NCBI RefSeq assembly: GCF_029168945.1
Contig: NC_083604.1
Location: 35,769,686 to 35,833,685, forward strand
Source: Cannabis sativa
Lineage: Eukaryota; Streptophyta; Magnoliopsida; Rosales; Cannabaceae
Length of the DNA: 64,000 nucleotides
Direction of reading: 5' to 3'
Of this stretch, positions 21,273 through 32,933 are shown one piece after another. The notes under the pieces were generated by a model. That model made no database searches, was not told the origin of the DNA, and worked only from the letters and a program-made list of their open reading frames with translations. The translations under genes were made by a program, and so were the position numbers. Position 1 is the stretch's first letter. Every line of letters starts with the position of its first letter.

Positions 21273-24200
21273 TCAGCATGGCTTCCTCTTGTCAACTTTT
21301 AGATGAATGTTATACCACTTTTTCTTCTTGGGTCGATCTCTTGAAGTTGATCTCTTTTCTCTCTCTTCACCATCTTCTTTAACCTCCTCCTTGGTTGTGC
21401 CCTTACTCCTGCTTCTACTGGAACTCCGTTTGATTGGAGGTGCAGCAGTATACGAGGCATGTATCTCATTCCTTTGCTTGAGAAGGTCATCAATCTGTGT
21501 TTAAATATGAAGTGAAGAGACAATTTAAGGAAATAAAAGATACAGGATACAGCAGGGAATCAAGATTCTGTTCAGTTGCTAATGTGCTAGTAATTCTTAA
21601 ACAAAGTCACAACAAATAGATTTACAGAAGCTACGCTTACCTCTTGCATTTCTTGCGCGTATCTATTGGTCATTTCGGTGAACTGGGCCAGAACCTATCA
21701 AAATATAGCATAAAATCTCTGAGAATGCATAATTTAAACATTTGCATACAAGTTACGCATGCTCTATATCAAGTCCAAACCTCTCTGTATTCGGCTTCAA
21801 ATTTTGACAGCTCCACCCTCTTTGTTAGTATTTCTGATTCTACAGCCCTTAGATTGTCTTTTTCTTCTATAAACGGCTCTGCACAAAGTGCTTCTATAGT
21901 GTAGCTTACGCTTTTAAAAAAATTGTCACCTGAAAGAAATTTTCATAATACAAAGTCTGACAGAATTAGTGCAAAATTACACAGCATAATAATCTACTGT
22001 ACAATGAATCTATGGACAGACCATAAACAGCAAACACGTGGGTGCCCGCCTTCAACTCAGTTATCTCGCATGGTTGAAACCCATCTAGCTTTTTGAAAAA
22101 AGCAGCATCAGGATCCTTTGAAGCAGTTACCTGATGTAAAAGTTTCAAGAAACATAAATGAATGAATTAAGTTTGTGAAGACCAAAAGAATCTAGCAACA
22201 GAAAACTGAAGTAAAGGAAATGCCAAATGCAAGAACAGCATACCGAGTTAACTGTCTGATCTAATCGATACACGGGAAAACAAAGGAAATACATCCCAGC
22301 TGACGTAACCTTTCCAGTTTTTGCACTGTCTTCCTAAAATAACAAACAAAATATGTAAGATAGACACCTAGGTGGCGTTTGGTTGGAGATAATGAAATAG
22401 AATGGAATGGAAAGGAAACAATTTTCATTTCATTCCTTTGTTTGGTTGCATTATAAAGTATTGGAATGACTTTCCAATGGAATGCTCTTTCCACCATTTT
22501 GGTGAAATGACTATGCCATTTTAAAACCGAAGGAATTTTGGTAGAATGACTATTCCATTTTAAAAAGGAAGGAAAGACCATTCCAATATAACAAGAGAAA
22601 AAATTTAATGATTTTTGTATCAATTTTTTTTTATGCATTTTAAATTTTATTCCCATTCCCAGTCGTATTCTTATATTTTCTTTCCTCCCAACCAAATGCC
22701 ACCTTAATGAAATAATAAGGGCCATAATTAAAGTAGACTGATATTGGTCCAGAATAAGAAATATAACCTATGGTCTTACCTACATCAACAACAAACTAGG
22801 AGATAGTTCTGAAGTAGACAATCAATGTACGACCCACAAACAACAAAATGTACATACAAAAAAAAATTGTTTAAAAGTACCTGTAAGGCAAGGCTTAATC
22901 CACCACTTCCCTCACCATTCACATCCTTATCAAAATACAATAACTGAAAGAAAAATAAATGAATAAAGGAAAAACATATAAGGGCGTAATCTGGTAAAAA
23001 TTCTGAAAAGCATAAATAAAAAATACAACACCAATAAAAAAACAAGGGTCTGATATAACAAAAGGGACTAAACTCCATGCAAAAGTTCTGCAACATATTT
23101 ATAAATCAACCTTAAACTTGCTTTTGTCAGATGACTGCACTCGGCAAACAAATCCAGCTTGAGCTTCCTCTTCAGTAACCGTCACTTCATAGAAGTGGGC
23201 ACATTGTTTTTCAACCTAATAGAAAATATAATCTTATAACAAAATAAAAGAAAAGAAAAAATTATGACTGTTTTTAAACAAAAGGACTCCCACCTTTCTG
23301 GATATAGGTTGCCCCAGTGGAAGAGAACGAACAGTGACCGATCCATTAAGTGCCTCCTCCAAGACAGTAGCTGACACAGTGGTCTTAATTGGAACCCCTA
23401 GTTTACTGTAATTTGTGACACGAGGTGCAGCACTCATAAGAAGAGTAATCACAAATTTTAAAAAATATTTAGGATGAAAAAATCTGAAAAAAAACTAGTA
23501 AGCTCTGCTAACCTGAAAAGGGCAGCAAACATGGTGTTAACAGCTCCTAAACTTGAAAGATCCAGCTCCAACTCTTGACTCTCTGCTTCAACAGCCTAGG
23601 AAGTAATATTATAACAGCCTTAGACATCAATTTCATCATAAAAACAAACCATAAATTCCTCAATGAAGCTAATGATTCTGGCTAGTGAAATCAATTTATT
23701 TAAATATCTTAGCTTTAGTATTATACCTCAAACCCAGCTGTATCATACTGACGCCTTTTATCTGGATCTGACAAGATGTTATAGGAAAATGTGACCTCCT
23801 TAAACATATCTGATGCTTGAGGATCATTTGCATTCTTGTCAGGATGATACCTGCAGTCATTTGTTTTTAATTAGTTACAGAATAATTCTCATTATACAGT
23901 CCTAAGAGCAAGACCTATGACTTTAGCTATCTAGCCAACAAGTTTAAGAGCCCGGGGCATTTTGACAATATCAACAACATCGAAGGAAAAAGAAAAACCA
24001 CACACAAACAAATAGTGAATATGATAAAATATTATGACTCAAAAACAATCCATAGGCTATTAGAATCTACTGTGGCTTATTTTATTTTAATTTTTTGTAG
24101 GATCCCCACCTAACTCTACAATATTTAGGAACCAGGAACTATAACAATTGCTATGTAAGTACCCAGGAAGGACTCGAACCTCAGACCTTGTGGGAGCAAA

Positions 24201-25290
24201 CCACATGCCTACTGTGGCCTATTGACTTGAAAAGAGGATGTAACCGAAAATGTACATTGGTCCAGTTCTACTTGAAGTTCAAAACTCATAATTGTAAAGA
24301 ACTTTCTCCCAATCCGCTTGACGCTGTAATGCTCATAAGAGCTCCATCTCTTCAAATTCCCACAACAGGGCAGAACTTCTCTGACAAATTTGACAGTGTT
24401 AACTAGCTAGCGGTCCTTATGCATCAACCCTCAAACAAGGTAACTTCTAATTTTATGCATCACACGGCATAGGGCGAGAACTAGTTCCATTAAGCATTTT
24501 AACAAACTGAAAGCTGAAATAGATTCCCGTACAATTGAAAAGATGAAGCGACATAGTTTAAGCTTATATCTTGGTTCACTTTTACACAAATTGCTCAATA
24601 ATGAGTTTTTGTTTAGGTAAAAAGCTTATTAACCAAACTGACCCGTGGTAGTCTATTGAAAAGCTACTTTTAAGCCGCTTACAATTAAGCACAAAATGTA
24701 AGTGAGCTGCCTTAAGCAATACCAAAAGACTACATGGAAGACCAAAATCTTCAGCCATGAATCATACTTTATCCATTTTAAGAAAGTGTTATTTCTAGTT
24801 GCGGTATGAATTTAAGAAGAAAAAAATGAGGAAAAAAATATACAAACTCCTTATTTTATTTTATTCACTGGTATAAGGAGCTATCTCTAGTTTAAAATTT
24901 AATGACAACAACGATTTGAATTAAAATGAAACTAAATCCAAACAAATGTCATCGTAAACAATTGCAATATTTCCAAGAGAACATGCGAGAAAAATACTAT
25001 CTTCAACTCTTATCCACAAAAATCAAATACTACCCCAAATTTTAAAGCTCCAAAATATTTGATTATCCATTTATTTATTATTTACACCAAAAGTACTACA
25101 TCATTTAAAAAAGGAAAAAAGAAAAAAAAAACATGGAGAAAAAAATTACGTACTTGAGCGCCATTCGGCGGTAAGCGCTTTTGATTTCCTGATCAGTCGA
25201 GTTCCTAGAAACGCTAAGGACCTCATAAGGGTCCCGCCGTAGCTGCTTCGCAGGCTCATGCTTCTCTGATTTCGATCTATGCGCCGGCAT
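21273..25290 (-). CDS. ARL1: DnaJ-type co-chaperone of the ARG1/ARL family (chaperone protein dnaJ 16-like), 11 exons
   Basis: Coding exons on the minus strand: 25154-25290, 23727-23850, 23513-23595, 23294-23405, 23111-23215, 22881-22943, 22244-22333, 22022-22130, 21781-21929, 21641-21694, 21273-21494. All introns are GT/AG. The sum is 1,248 bases, giving 415 residues and a TGA stop. The J domain is residues 20-84 (RRDPYEVLSVSRNST, HPD at 48-50). The conserved middle includes LSSLGAVNTMFAALFSKLG, CAHFYEV, KFKLLYFDKD, GMYFLCFPVYRLD and ELKAGTHVFAVYGDNFFK. A charged, coiled-coil-prone segment follows (about 285-350), then a Ser/Arg/Lys-rich tail ending KRKPC. In Arabidopsis ARG1 and ARL act in root and hypocotyl gravitropism as membrane- and cytoskeleton-associated J proteins. 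The MPAHRSKSEK start and KPC end favour the ARL branch over ARG1. The start is ATG 25290; the upstream in-frame codons contain no ATG. Intact. Confidence 0.95.
22371..22703. mobile_element. Tourist-like MITE in intron 6 of the DnaJ gene
   Basis: A 333-bp element starting GGTGGCGTTTGGTTGG and ending CCAACCAAATGCCACC, flanked by CTA and TTA (imperfect 3-bp duplication). TIR and 3-bp target point to PIF/Harbinger. The interior is made of AATGGAAT-type words. A second, split copy of the family lies at 26502-39076. It sits between exons 22881-22943 and 22244-22333 and does not touch splice sites. Confidence 0.85.
24082..24208 (-). mobile_element. SINE-like insert in intron 1 of the DnaJ gene
   Basis: A segment of 127 bp flanked by direct repeats CTACTGTGGCTTATT (24067-24081) and CTACTGTGGCCTATT (24209-24223), 14 of 15 identical. 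On the minus strand it carries GGTTCGAGTCC, the tRNA-type B box of a Pol III promoter, and ends in an A/T-rich tail. No convincing A box is seen, so it is probably a short or 5'-truncated tRNA-derived SINE. Confidence 0.7.
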
Positions 25291-26501
25291 TGTCAAATCC
25301 GCCGGCAATTTTCACCCCTAAACCCTAAATTGCCTCCTTTTTAGGCCCTGAAATCGGTCAAATATTTACCACTTCAAAACTCAAAATTTCACCTCATCGT
25401 CTGCCAAATTTTCCGACAAGAAATCCAGTCCTTTCAAGAACACAAGAACAACCCTAGACAAAAACCACAAGAACAGCGAAGCTCCATGGAGCGGAGCTGG
25501 AGTTGCGAGGAGAGAGAGAATCCCCAAGGGAAGAGAGAGAATGAGACTAGAGGACAATAAATTGGAGGGGAATTAGGTGTAACATTGTTGTTTTTATCAT
25601 TAAAAAAAATATAAATATTTTATTTATTTATTTATTAAGAAAAAAAATGAAGGATTTTGAAATGTACTGATGACGAAGGATGCGTAATACGCATTAGGGG
25701 ATATGCCATGTCACTCACGCGGGCAGTCGTGTCTGTCTTGTGTTTTACATTTTAAGGTGTGGGCGTAGTGCGCATCCTGGTGCCCGCCTAGAGTGAACAT
25801 AGAAGAAAGAGAGGAGAGGTGGTTGTTTTTTGAATCAAATTATGGGCCCAATTACTAAACCAATGCTGAAAAGTTAAGTATAAAATCGCAATCAATGGGG
25901 TGGGAACTGAGAGGGAAATCTGACCTCAAACACTCACTCAGTATTTACCAATTTACTATATATACTTTTTCCCCTCTTCTTCAAATGCTGATTTATTAAG
26001 ACAATATTTCCTTGCTTTTCCTTTCGGGAAAAATGATTATAACCATGACTGGACCCAGCTAAGAAAAGTTTGAAATTATGCTGTAACTAATAACTAGATG
26101 TGGGGTGGGGATGAATTTTTTAATCACCAAGATACACTTTGATGTTTTTGTAAGATATAATAGTAATTCTACAATAAAACAAATAATAAAAATATATACA
26201 GTTGTGGACTGTGTAATGACCAGACAGCTGATAACCTTGTCATCTATGTTAGACAATGCATAAAAGCTGCACTTTTGTCATTTATTTTTTAATAAAAGGA
26301 AAATACTAGTTTAATGTTCTTTACTTGAGAAAAAATAATAAATAATAGGATTGACATTTTCATAAATTATTTTGGTTAAACGTTACGAGATGTTCTATAA
26401 AATACCGAATCACTTGAAAGTTTGAAGGATCTTAAATGAGATCAACACATTGGGTCCCCTTCCTGCAATTTAAGAAGGAAAATATGTAGTTAAAGAATTA
26501 A
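25291..26501. other. 5' region of the DnaJ gene and intergenic DNA
   Basis: The first 270 bases, with CT/GA-rich stretches near 25510-25550, are the likely leader and core promoter of the minus-strand DnaJ gene. The rest is AT-rich intergenic DNA with a short palindrome ATGCGTAATACGCAT at 25680-25694. No gene is seen. Confidence 0.55.
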
Positions 26502-26937
26502 GGTCGCGTTTGGTTGAGGAATTGGATCACATCCAATGGATTTAGAGTCATCCGATCCAATTCAATTATTTATTAGATATTGGATTTTGCTATCTGATCC
26601 AATCTAATTGAATTGAGTCATCCGATCCGATCCGATCCAATCCGATCTAATGGATGTATTGGATTGGATCGGTTCCATCCATTGGATGCTTTAACTGGTT
26701 TTTTATTGGATTGGATTGGATCCATCCAATGGATGAATCCAATCCATTTTAGCCACTATTTAGGGTGATTTCATTAAAAAGAAAAAATATATGAAAAATA
26801 TAAATTAAAACCTAATAATCCAATAATAAACAATAGTTTAATCCAAAACAAACTTAATTTTCATGATCCCATAATAAAAATATAACACAAATCTAACTTA
26901 ATAAGCAAAAGTCTTAATAAACAAGTCAAATACATCA

Positions 26938-27805
26938 TGTTGTTACTGATATTTCGCAACACCAAAAAGTACAATTTAACTGGTAAAAGAGAGAATTATT
27001 TGAGAGATGACAAATGCGAGTATTCAACCTAGAATGGCGAGTACTCGAATAGGAATGCGAGAGTAAACAACAAAGCTGGAAAAATAAATGAGACGGTGAA
27101 TTATAGTGGTTCGACGATTTCGTTCTGCTTAGTCCACTGTAGCAAGGGATTCGTAGGTGCATTTTCACGGTGGATCACCCCTTTATATACAAAGCAGGTG
27201 CCCAATCGGTTACATGAGGATCACATTTATTGTTAATCCATTATTTACACATTGAATTGCAATGACTAAACTCAAACAACGTTAACATTAATAAATGTAT
27301 CACAGTTACTGAATTCATCAACGTATGCGTCTTTCGCATCTGCGAGTTGACCGTTCATGTTCCGTCTGTTGAGCTCGTAGGATCGCACATACGTTTGGAA
27401 CGTCTGCGTCCTTAAGTAATCGCCCGTTGTAGACGTCGCATGTTGAAGCTGGTAACATCTGGACATGCGAACTTATATTGGTCCTGTTAGTACCGTTGGG
27501 TCGCTGGGACCAAAACTGCCTCATAGGGCATCGGTCTCCATACTCGTCGCGGAGGTATAGAGGGAGACACTCGCGCATGTTCTGACATATGCGAGCTGGG
27601 TCTACCCCGCATGATGAGGATTATGGTTATGCGGTGTGAATTAGGTCGCACCCGCAATATCTCGCTGGTTTTATCCTGGGCGAGGTCTAAACTTCGAGAA
27701 GTCTCTCACGGACATTTCAGCTTCCATTGGGAATCTGAATACACGTGTCCTTTTAAAGAGGAGTCTGGTCTCGAGTTTCTAGGTGAGAGAAATCTCACTA
27801 TAACA
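26938..27805 (-). repeat. 3' LTR of Tat-1
   Basis: 868 bp, + strand edges TGTTGTTACTG and CACTATAACA. A minus-strand TATA box (rc of TTTATATAC) lies at about 27181-27190. Confidence 0.95.
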
Positions 27806-27822
27806 CATGCCCCTAGTTTCGC
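27806..27822 (-). other. Polypurine tract of Tat-1
   Basis: The minus strand reads AAACTAGGGGCATG just before the 3' LTR. Confidence 0.7.
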
Positions 27823-28911
27823 GACGTGACTAGAGCGGTCACTGAGGGAAACTATTGCTCGAGAGACAGGTGAAAGGTTGTCACGAGGAGGTGACCTTTT
27901 GGTTGTCCCATCGAGGGTTTCGAAAAATGACTACCGTAATGATTAATTTTCATTATCTCTAGGATGCCACGTCACAAAACCCTTCGGTTTTCGTGTAGGC
28001 GTGGCCATAATTGGCCGTTAGATTGGGCGACCTTAGGCATTCTGACTGCCACGTGTCACGATCCCAATTAATAAGGGATATGGGTATTTAAACGCTTTGA
28101 TACGAATCAAATTTCCCATTTTTCCCTCTTTTCTTAACTTCCCTCCAAAGGCATACACTTCGTACAAAATCCACTCCCGCATTTTCTCGCCACTTTCCAC
28201 AACATTTCCATTCTCAGAAGTGATCGAGAATAACCGCAGGAATCAAAACTAAAGGTTAGCTTCTAAATCACTGCATTTTCGCTTTCTGTTTTTGGAGAAA
28301 ATGTGCTTTGTTTTCTGGGTTTGGATGTTTTTGAAAACTTTTAGGAGTGTATGCTAGTGGGTATTTATGTGTTTTGGGTCAATGAAACTGGGTAATATTC
28401 ATAGTGTAGGACCTGTAAACTGACATAACCGTATACAATTCATAGGCACTGATTCACGTCTCGAATGCTCGCGGACATTCGGATGAACAATTTGAATGTT
28501 CGCGGGTATTCGGTTGAACAACTTGAATAATCGCATATTTCCAAGACTTATTTCCGCTTAACTGTTGACTAGACCTTTTAGAATCTTTACATGTCGCGGG
28601 CTGAGTGGTGAGAGTATTAATTGCCATTCCAAATGGTGGGTATGTCACAGTATTCTAATGGCTATATATGTGATTATATGTCCCTTGAGATACTGAGATA
28701 CACCCAGCCATTTGTTGACGTGCGTTAATACTCGAATGATCGTACTCTTTGGTTGGTAGGTTGTCTCGAAACGGTGGGTGTCTCCCAGTAACTTCAGGGT
28801 TATGCTCGAAAATGCATACTCCGAGTCACCGGGATACGCCCAGCGTTTCGGAGGTATACCGCACAACCGAGGATGCGTGAATTACTCGCCCAAAGATAGT
28901 TACATTTCTTC
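27823..28911 (+). promoter_or_regulatory. Promoter and leader of the Tat-1 antisense gene
   Basis: Non-coding between the polypurine tract and the antisense ORF. A TATA-like TATTTAAA near 28085 is followed by a pyrimidine-rich leader. The same placement of a TATA box occurs in the other Tat copies (17905, and about 63354 on the minus strand). Confidence 0.55.
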
Positions 28912-31135
28912 TTGCATGCCGATAGGAGGGTCGTGTTCGCATTGAGCTCGACTTTCTTGTCGAATGCGACTTTTATACTCTCGCGGGTGAGATCACTTAC
29001 CTTTATTTTTTCACACATCCATCACGCTGAAAAGATCTTCTATCTTTCGGATGAGCGATCTATCGGACGACAGCGGCTCGGCTCAGAGGTCGCGCTTTTG
29101 ACGGGAGTCGTCACAAGAGAGAGACGCTTTCTCCCTACGGACATCTCCGAAATGGAGGCTGCGGAGATAGAGTTAGGTCCGATGTCTTCCGTAGACATCG
29201 AGAGGATGGTACAGAGCTCGCCGAACCCGGACAATCGATATCCGAGATAGCGAATCCACAGTGTCAGCACGCGACTACCTCATCCATACGAGACACGCTC
29301 CCGACATCGAGGTCGAGGAGGTGGAGGAGGAATGGACTACTCCAGTCCGCGAATCAGGTGGGGAAGAAGAGGAAGCGGAAGGGAGTGGGACGGACTCGGT
29401 CGACGACTCCCAATTGAACGAACCTTTCTCATGCGAAGACCTAGTCTCGAGAGTCGTCAAATCTGACTTCACCACCTTCGTAAGGTTGAATTTGTTGCGA
29501 CTCGCGTTTCAAAGTCCCAAACCCTCTCAGAGAGCACATCTTCCGTTCACCAACCCTGCGATCATCCCTACAGAGGACGTGGTCATCTCAATACCCATTC
29601 TTCGATGTGGTGTATCGGTCCCATTTCATCCTTTCGTCGCAGCCATTCTCAGACGTTATGACGTATCGCCTTTTCAGCTAACACCCAACAGTTATCGCAC
29701 TGTTCTAGCCTTCTATGCGATGTACATGGAGTATGCCCATAGGGCTCCGTCAGTAGAGGAGTTTAGCTACTTCTATGACATAAAGAGCGTGGGTCTTCAT
29801 AATGGCTTCTTTTGCTTTAGTAAATGGGCGACTTCTGAAATAAACGGTGTTGAGGGGATGGTCTCGAACATGGGCGACTGGAAGTCGAAATGGTTTTATG
29901 TTTTTAAGGTTCCTGGGATCAGGACCGACTTTAATCGCGTACCCGCACGTCGCATATTTGTTGACTTAGATAAAATCTGTTACTTTGTTTTTCGAGATCT
30001 TTTGCTAACTCGTTTTTTTGTTGTCATCGCAGATAGACCAGCTCGACCAACGCTTGACGCGAATAAGAAGGGGGTAGCTGAAATTCTTGGGAGTCTTCCG
30101 GTACAAGACCGCGACTGGCGATTACTGTGTACGACTGCCAAATTGCGAGAACACAAACTGATCCCTGAGAACGCGAGTCTTCAACGGGAGCCAGTATATA
30201 AAGAACCTTCTGAGAAACAGCAGGAGCGGATAGATAAACGTCTTTCTAAGCAAACTCCTCGACAAACTTCAGGTAACTCGTCCTTTTGCTATAAATTGAC
30301 GGGTAGGATTGTGATTTTTACTTATCTGTTCCTTGTGTTTGTAGACATGACTTTCTTGAAGTCTGCCCCTGTCCTGAAGATCAAGCAAAAGGGGGGAACA
30401 CCGGCGACTTCGCCGGTCGTTGCCTAGAAGAGGAAGAGCGATGTGATGACTTCGCTTGCTGCAGATTCCTCCAAGAAGTTGGCTAAGACTACTCAGGACA
30501 AGGGGAAGAAAGTCGTCATCGACTCTCCTGTTCGTGCTCGCGACTTTCTGTCCATGCAGGAAAAATTACTGGCTGAGATTCCTTACGAGGATCTTGCTTC
30601 TCGATCTACTGAACTGGCCGTGCAATCCATGGCTTTGTTCATGAAAGCCGCGGCTACTCCTTCAAAGGAAACTGATTCACTGAAGAGGCAGAACATCCAT
30701 TTTCAAGAGAACATAAAGAAGCTGAAGCAGGAGGTGGCGAGGATGGAGGAGCTTAACAAGGCCAAGGAGAAGGAGCTCGAGGAAGTCAACAGGGCAAAAG
30801 AACAGGTGGAGTTCGAGCTCAAGAAGTCGCAGGACACGATCGCTGAGATGGCTCGCGACTTGGAGGCTGAGAAAGAGAGTGGGAAGAAACAGTACGATCA
30901 GGCTGTGTCTGACTACATTTACACTACTCTTTCCAAGGTCCCTGACTTCGACTTCTCGCTGCTTGGAGCTGAAGCTGCTGAAATGGCTGAAGCCTTTCGC
31001 GCGATGTCTCCTACCCAGACTCAAGGTAACCTTCCGGATGAAATCGAGGGAGTGCAGGCTGAAGAGGTCGAGAATGAAGTCGTGAGCAAGATTGCAGACG
31101 AGGCTGCTCCTGATGAGACTACTCCCGTTGCTTGA
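28912..31135 (+). pseudogene. Tat-1 antisense ORF, putative gypsy-type transposon protein
   Basis: Runs opposite to pol. A first frame at 28912-29250 (EAAEIELGPMSSVDIERMVQ) passes to a second at 29261-30427. That frame has the conserved core PFHPFVAAILRRYDVSPFQL, NSYRTVLAFYAMYMEY, SVEEFSYFYDIKS and FSKWATS, which I recognise as the family called putative gypsy-type transposon or Transposase_28. In-frame hydrophobic stretches interrupt it; one is exactly a 72-base GT/AG intron (30273-30344). A single TAG at 30425-30427 separates it from a same-frame continuation (30443-31135) that is basic and then strongly coiled-coil (about 75-165). The function of this family is unknown. A nonsense codon and a frame change make this copy probably defective unless spliced differently. 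Confidence 0.75.
30273..30344 (+). other. Predicted intron in Tat-1 antisense ORF
   Basis: GTAACTCG at the left and TTTGTAG at the right bound 72 bases. Its removal keeps the frame and deletes a hydrophobic run that does not fit the charged surroundings. Confidence 0.65.
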
Positions 31136-31542
31136 TTATTTGCTATCTTACTTTTTTTTTTATCTGCGGTACACGGGTACTCGCATTTCTGTACTTAAAG
31201 AAATTTATCTTACTTTTTGGACAAACTTCTATCCTCGCAGGGATAGCTTACATTTTACTATTTACGCAGTACACGGGTACTTGCGATTTTATATATATTT
31301 AACTTTGATCACAGCTTGGTGTGAATGCAATTATATATATATATATGCGACTTTAATTACAGCTTGGTGTAATAAAGTAGGAAAAACTCGGTGAATTAAA
31401 TTACTCGAAAAACTTAATAAGTGATTTTATTCAAGCAATCAGTAATACATGCGGGTACCATGCCCCTATACTTAGGAAGTATTTTGAACAAAAAATATCT
31501 AAGTATAAGTACTCGAATTGTCATAACTGAATAACGCGAATA
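31136..31542. repeat. Short repeats between convergent Tat-1 units
   Basis: TGCGGTACACGGGTACTCGC (31165) recurs as GCAGTACACGGGTACTTGCG (31266); both can fold on their TGCG/CGCA ends. CAGCTTGGTGT occurs near 31311 and 31361. The pol stop is at the right edge and the antisense ORF stop at the left edge. Confidence 0.6.
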
Positions 31543-32933
31543 TTACTGATAATAAAATTTCAAGCTCTCGCTATTCCATGCTCGTGGAATCGCGGTTCCA
31601 TCGAGTGTTGCGAGTCGATAAGTGGCATCACCAATTTGATCTGCGATTTTGTATGGTCCTTCCCAATTGTCTCCAAAGACTCCGTGAGCTGGGACTTTGG
31701 TATTTGGCATTACTTTTCTAAGGACTAAGTCTCCTACTCGCAGAGGTTTTATCTTTACTTTCGAGTTAAAGTACCTTGCTGTTCGTTGTTGATAAGCCGC
31801 GTTTTGTAGTTGCGCTTTATCACGTTTTTCTTCTAAAAGATCAAGGCAAAACAACTGATTCTCGTTGTTCTGCGAGATATCGAAAGCATCTCTGCGCAAG
31901 GATCCTGCCCCAACTTCTACTGGTAACATGGCCTCGCACCCATAAGAAAGTGAGAAGGGTGTTTCGCCAGTTGTAGATCGAGGGGTTGTATTGTAAGACC
32001 ATAGGACTTGCGGTAATTCATCTGGCCATGCCCCTTTGCGGTCTTCTAATTTTCCCTTTATGGTGTGCTTAATTATTTTGTTGACTGCTTCAGTCTGCCC
32101 ATTGCTCGGCGGTAAGCGACCGCGAAAAGGCTTTTTTAATTCCTAAATCATCGCATAGCCGTCGCATCTCTTTACAAACAAACCGTTTCCCATTATCCGA
32201 AATGAGCTTGTGCGAATGCCAAAGCGACAGATGATGGAAGAGTAGACGAATTCGCGCAACTTCGTTGCGGTGATGGTCGCGAGTGCTTTCGCTTCACCCA
32301 CTTTGTGAAATAGTCAACCGCGACTACAAGATATTTGACTCCGCCTTGTCCCTTGGGTAACTCGCCAATTAAATCAATTCCCCATATTGCAAAGGGCCAG
32401 GGACTCGTGATAAAATGGAGGTTACTCGGGGGCCGGTGTGTGTAAGTGGCTATTCGCTGGCATCTATCACACCTTTTTGCAAATGCGAGGGCATCTTGTC
32501 GCAATGTTGGCCGCAATACCCTTGCCGCATAATTTTTAAGGCAAGGGAATTACCTCCGCATGATTGCCACAAATTCCCTCGTGTACTTCACGCAAGATGT
32601 AACGCCTTCTCCACTGATACATTTGAGAAGTGGTTGACTAAAACTTCTGCGATACAAGCTCTGGTCATATATCACATAGCGGGCTGCTCTTTGTCGCAAT
32701 TTCCTTGCTTCTATTTTATCATTAGGTAAGAGCCCCTTGTCAAGGTATGCGAGGATAGGAGTCATCCAGGTAATCTCCTGAACGTCATCGATCTCCATGA
32801 TTGTTTCTCGATCTATGGTTGGATGAGACAATACGTCTACCGGAATTACATCGAGTAATTCGGCTTCTCTAGTGGAGGCCCACGGCCAAGGCGTCTGCAT
32901 GGGCATTTTGAGTACGCGGTACTCGAGACACAA
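31543..32933 (-). pseudogene. Tat-1 integrase (broken)
   Basis: Inserts element DNA into the host genome. 32193-32516 carries the zinc-finger end (CDRCQRIATYTH) and the first aspartate in PFAIWGIDLIGELPKGQGG with the VVAVDYFTKW block. 31543-31929 carries the C-terminal domain (YFNSKVKIKPLRVGDLVLRK, NWEGPYKI, WNSESLKFYYQ). The stretch 31930-32190, which should hold the second aspartate and the glutamate, is broken into several frames. 32550-32933 is the RNase H-integrase spacer. Confidence 0.9.

Noticed and set aside
25105..25308. Longer DnaJ N-terminus starting at 25308
   Set aside because: The codon there is TTG; the first in-frame ATG is at 25290 and gives the MPAHRSKSEK start expected of the ARL branch.
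25680..25694. Perfect palindrome ATGCGTAATACGCAT as a regulatory site
   Set aside because: A single short palindrome about 390 bases upstream of the DnaJ ATG, with no second copy; chance cannot be excluded.
29949..30032. A second intron in the Tat-1 antisense ORF ending at CATCGCAG (30032)
   Set aside because: The acceptor is good, but no donor that keeps the frame is convincing, so no boundaries are claimed.
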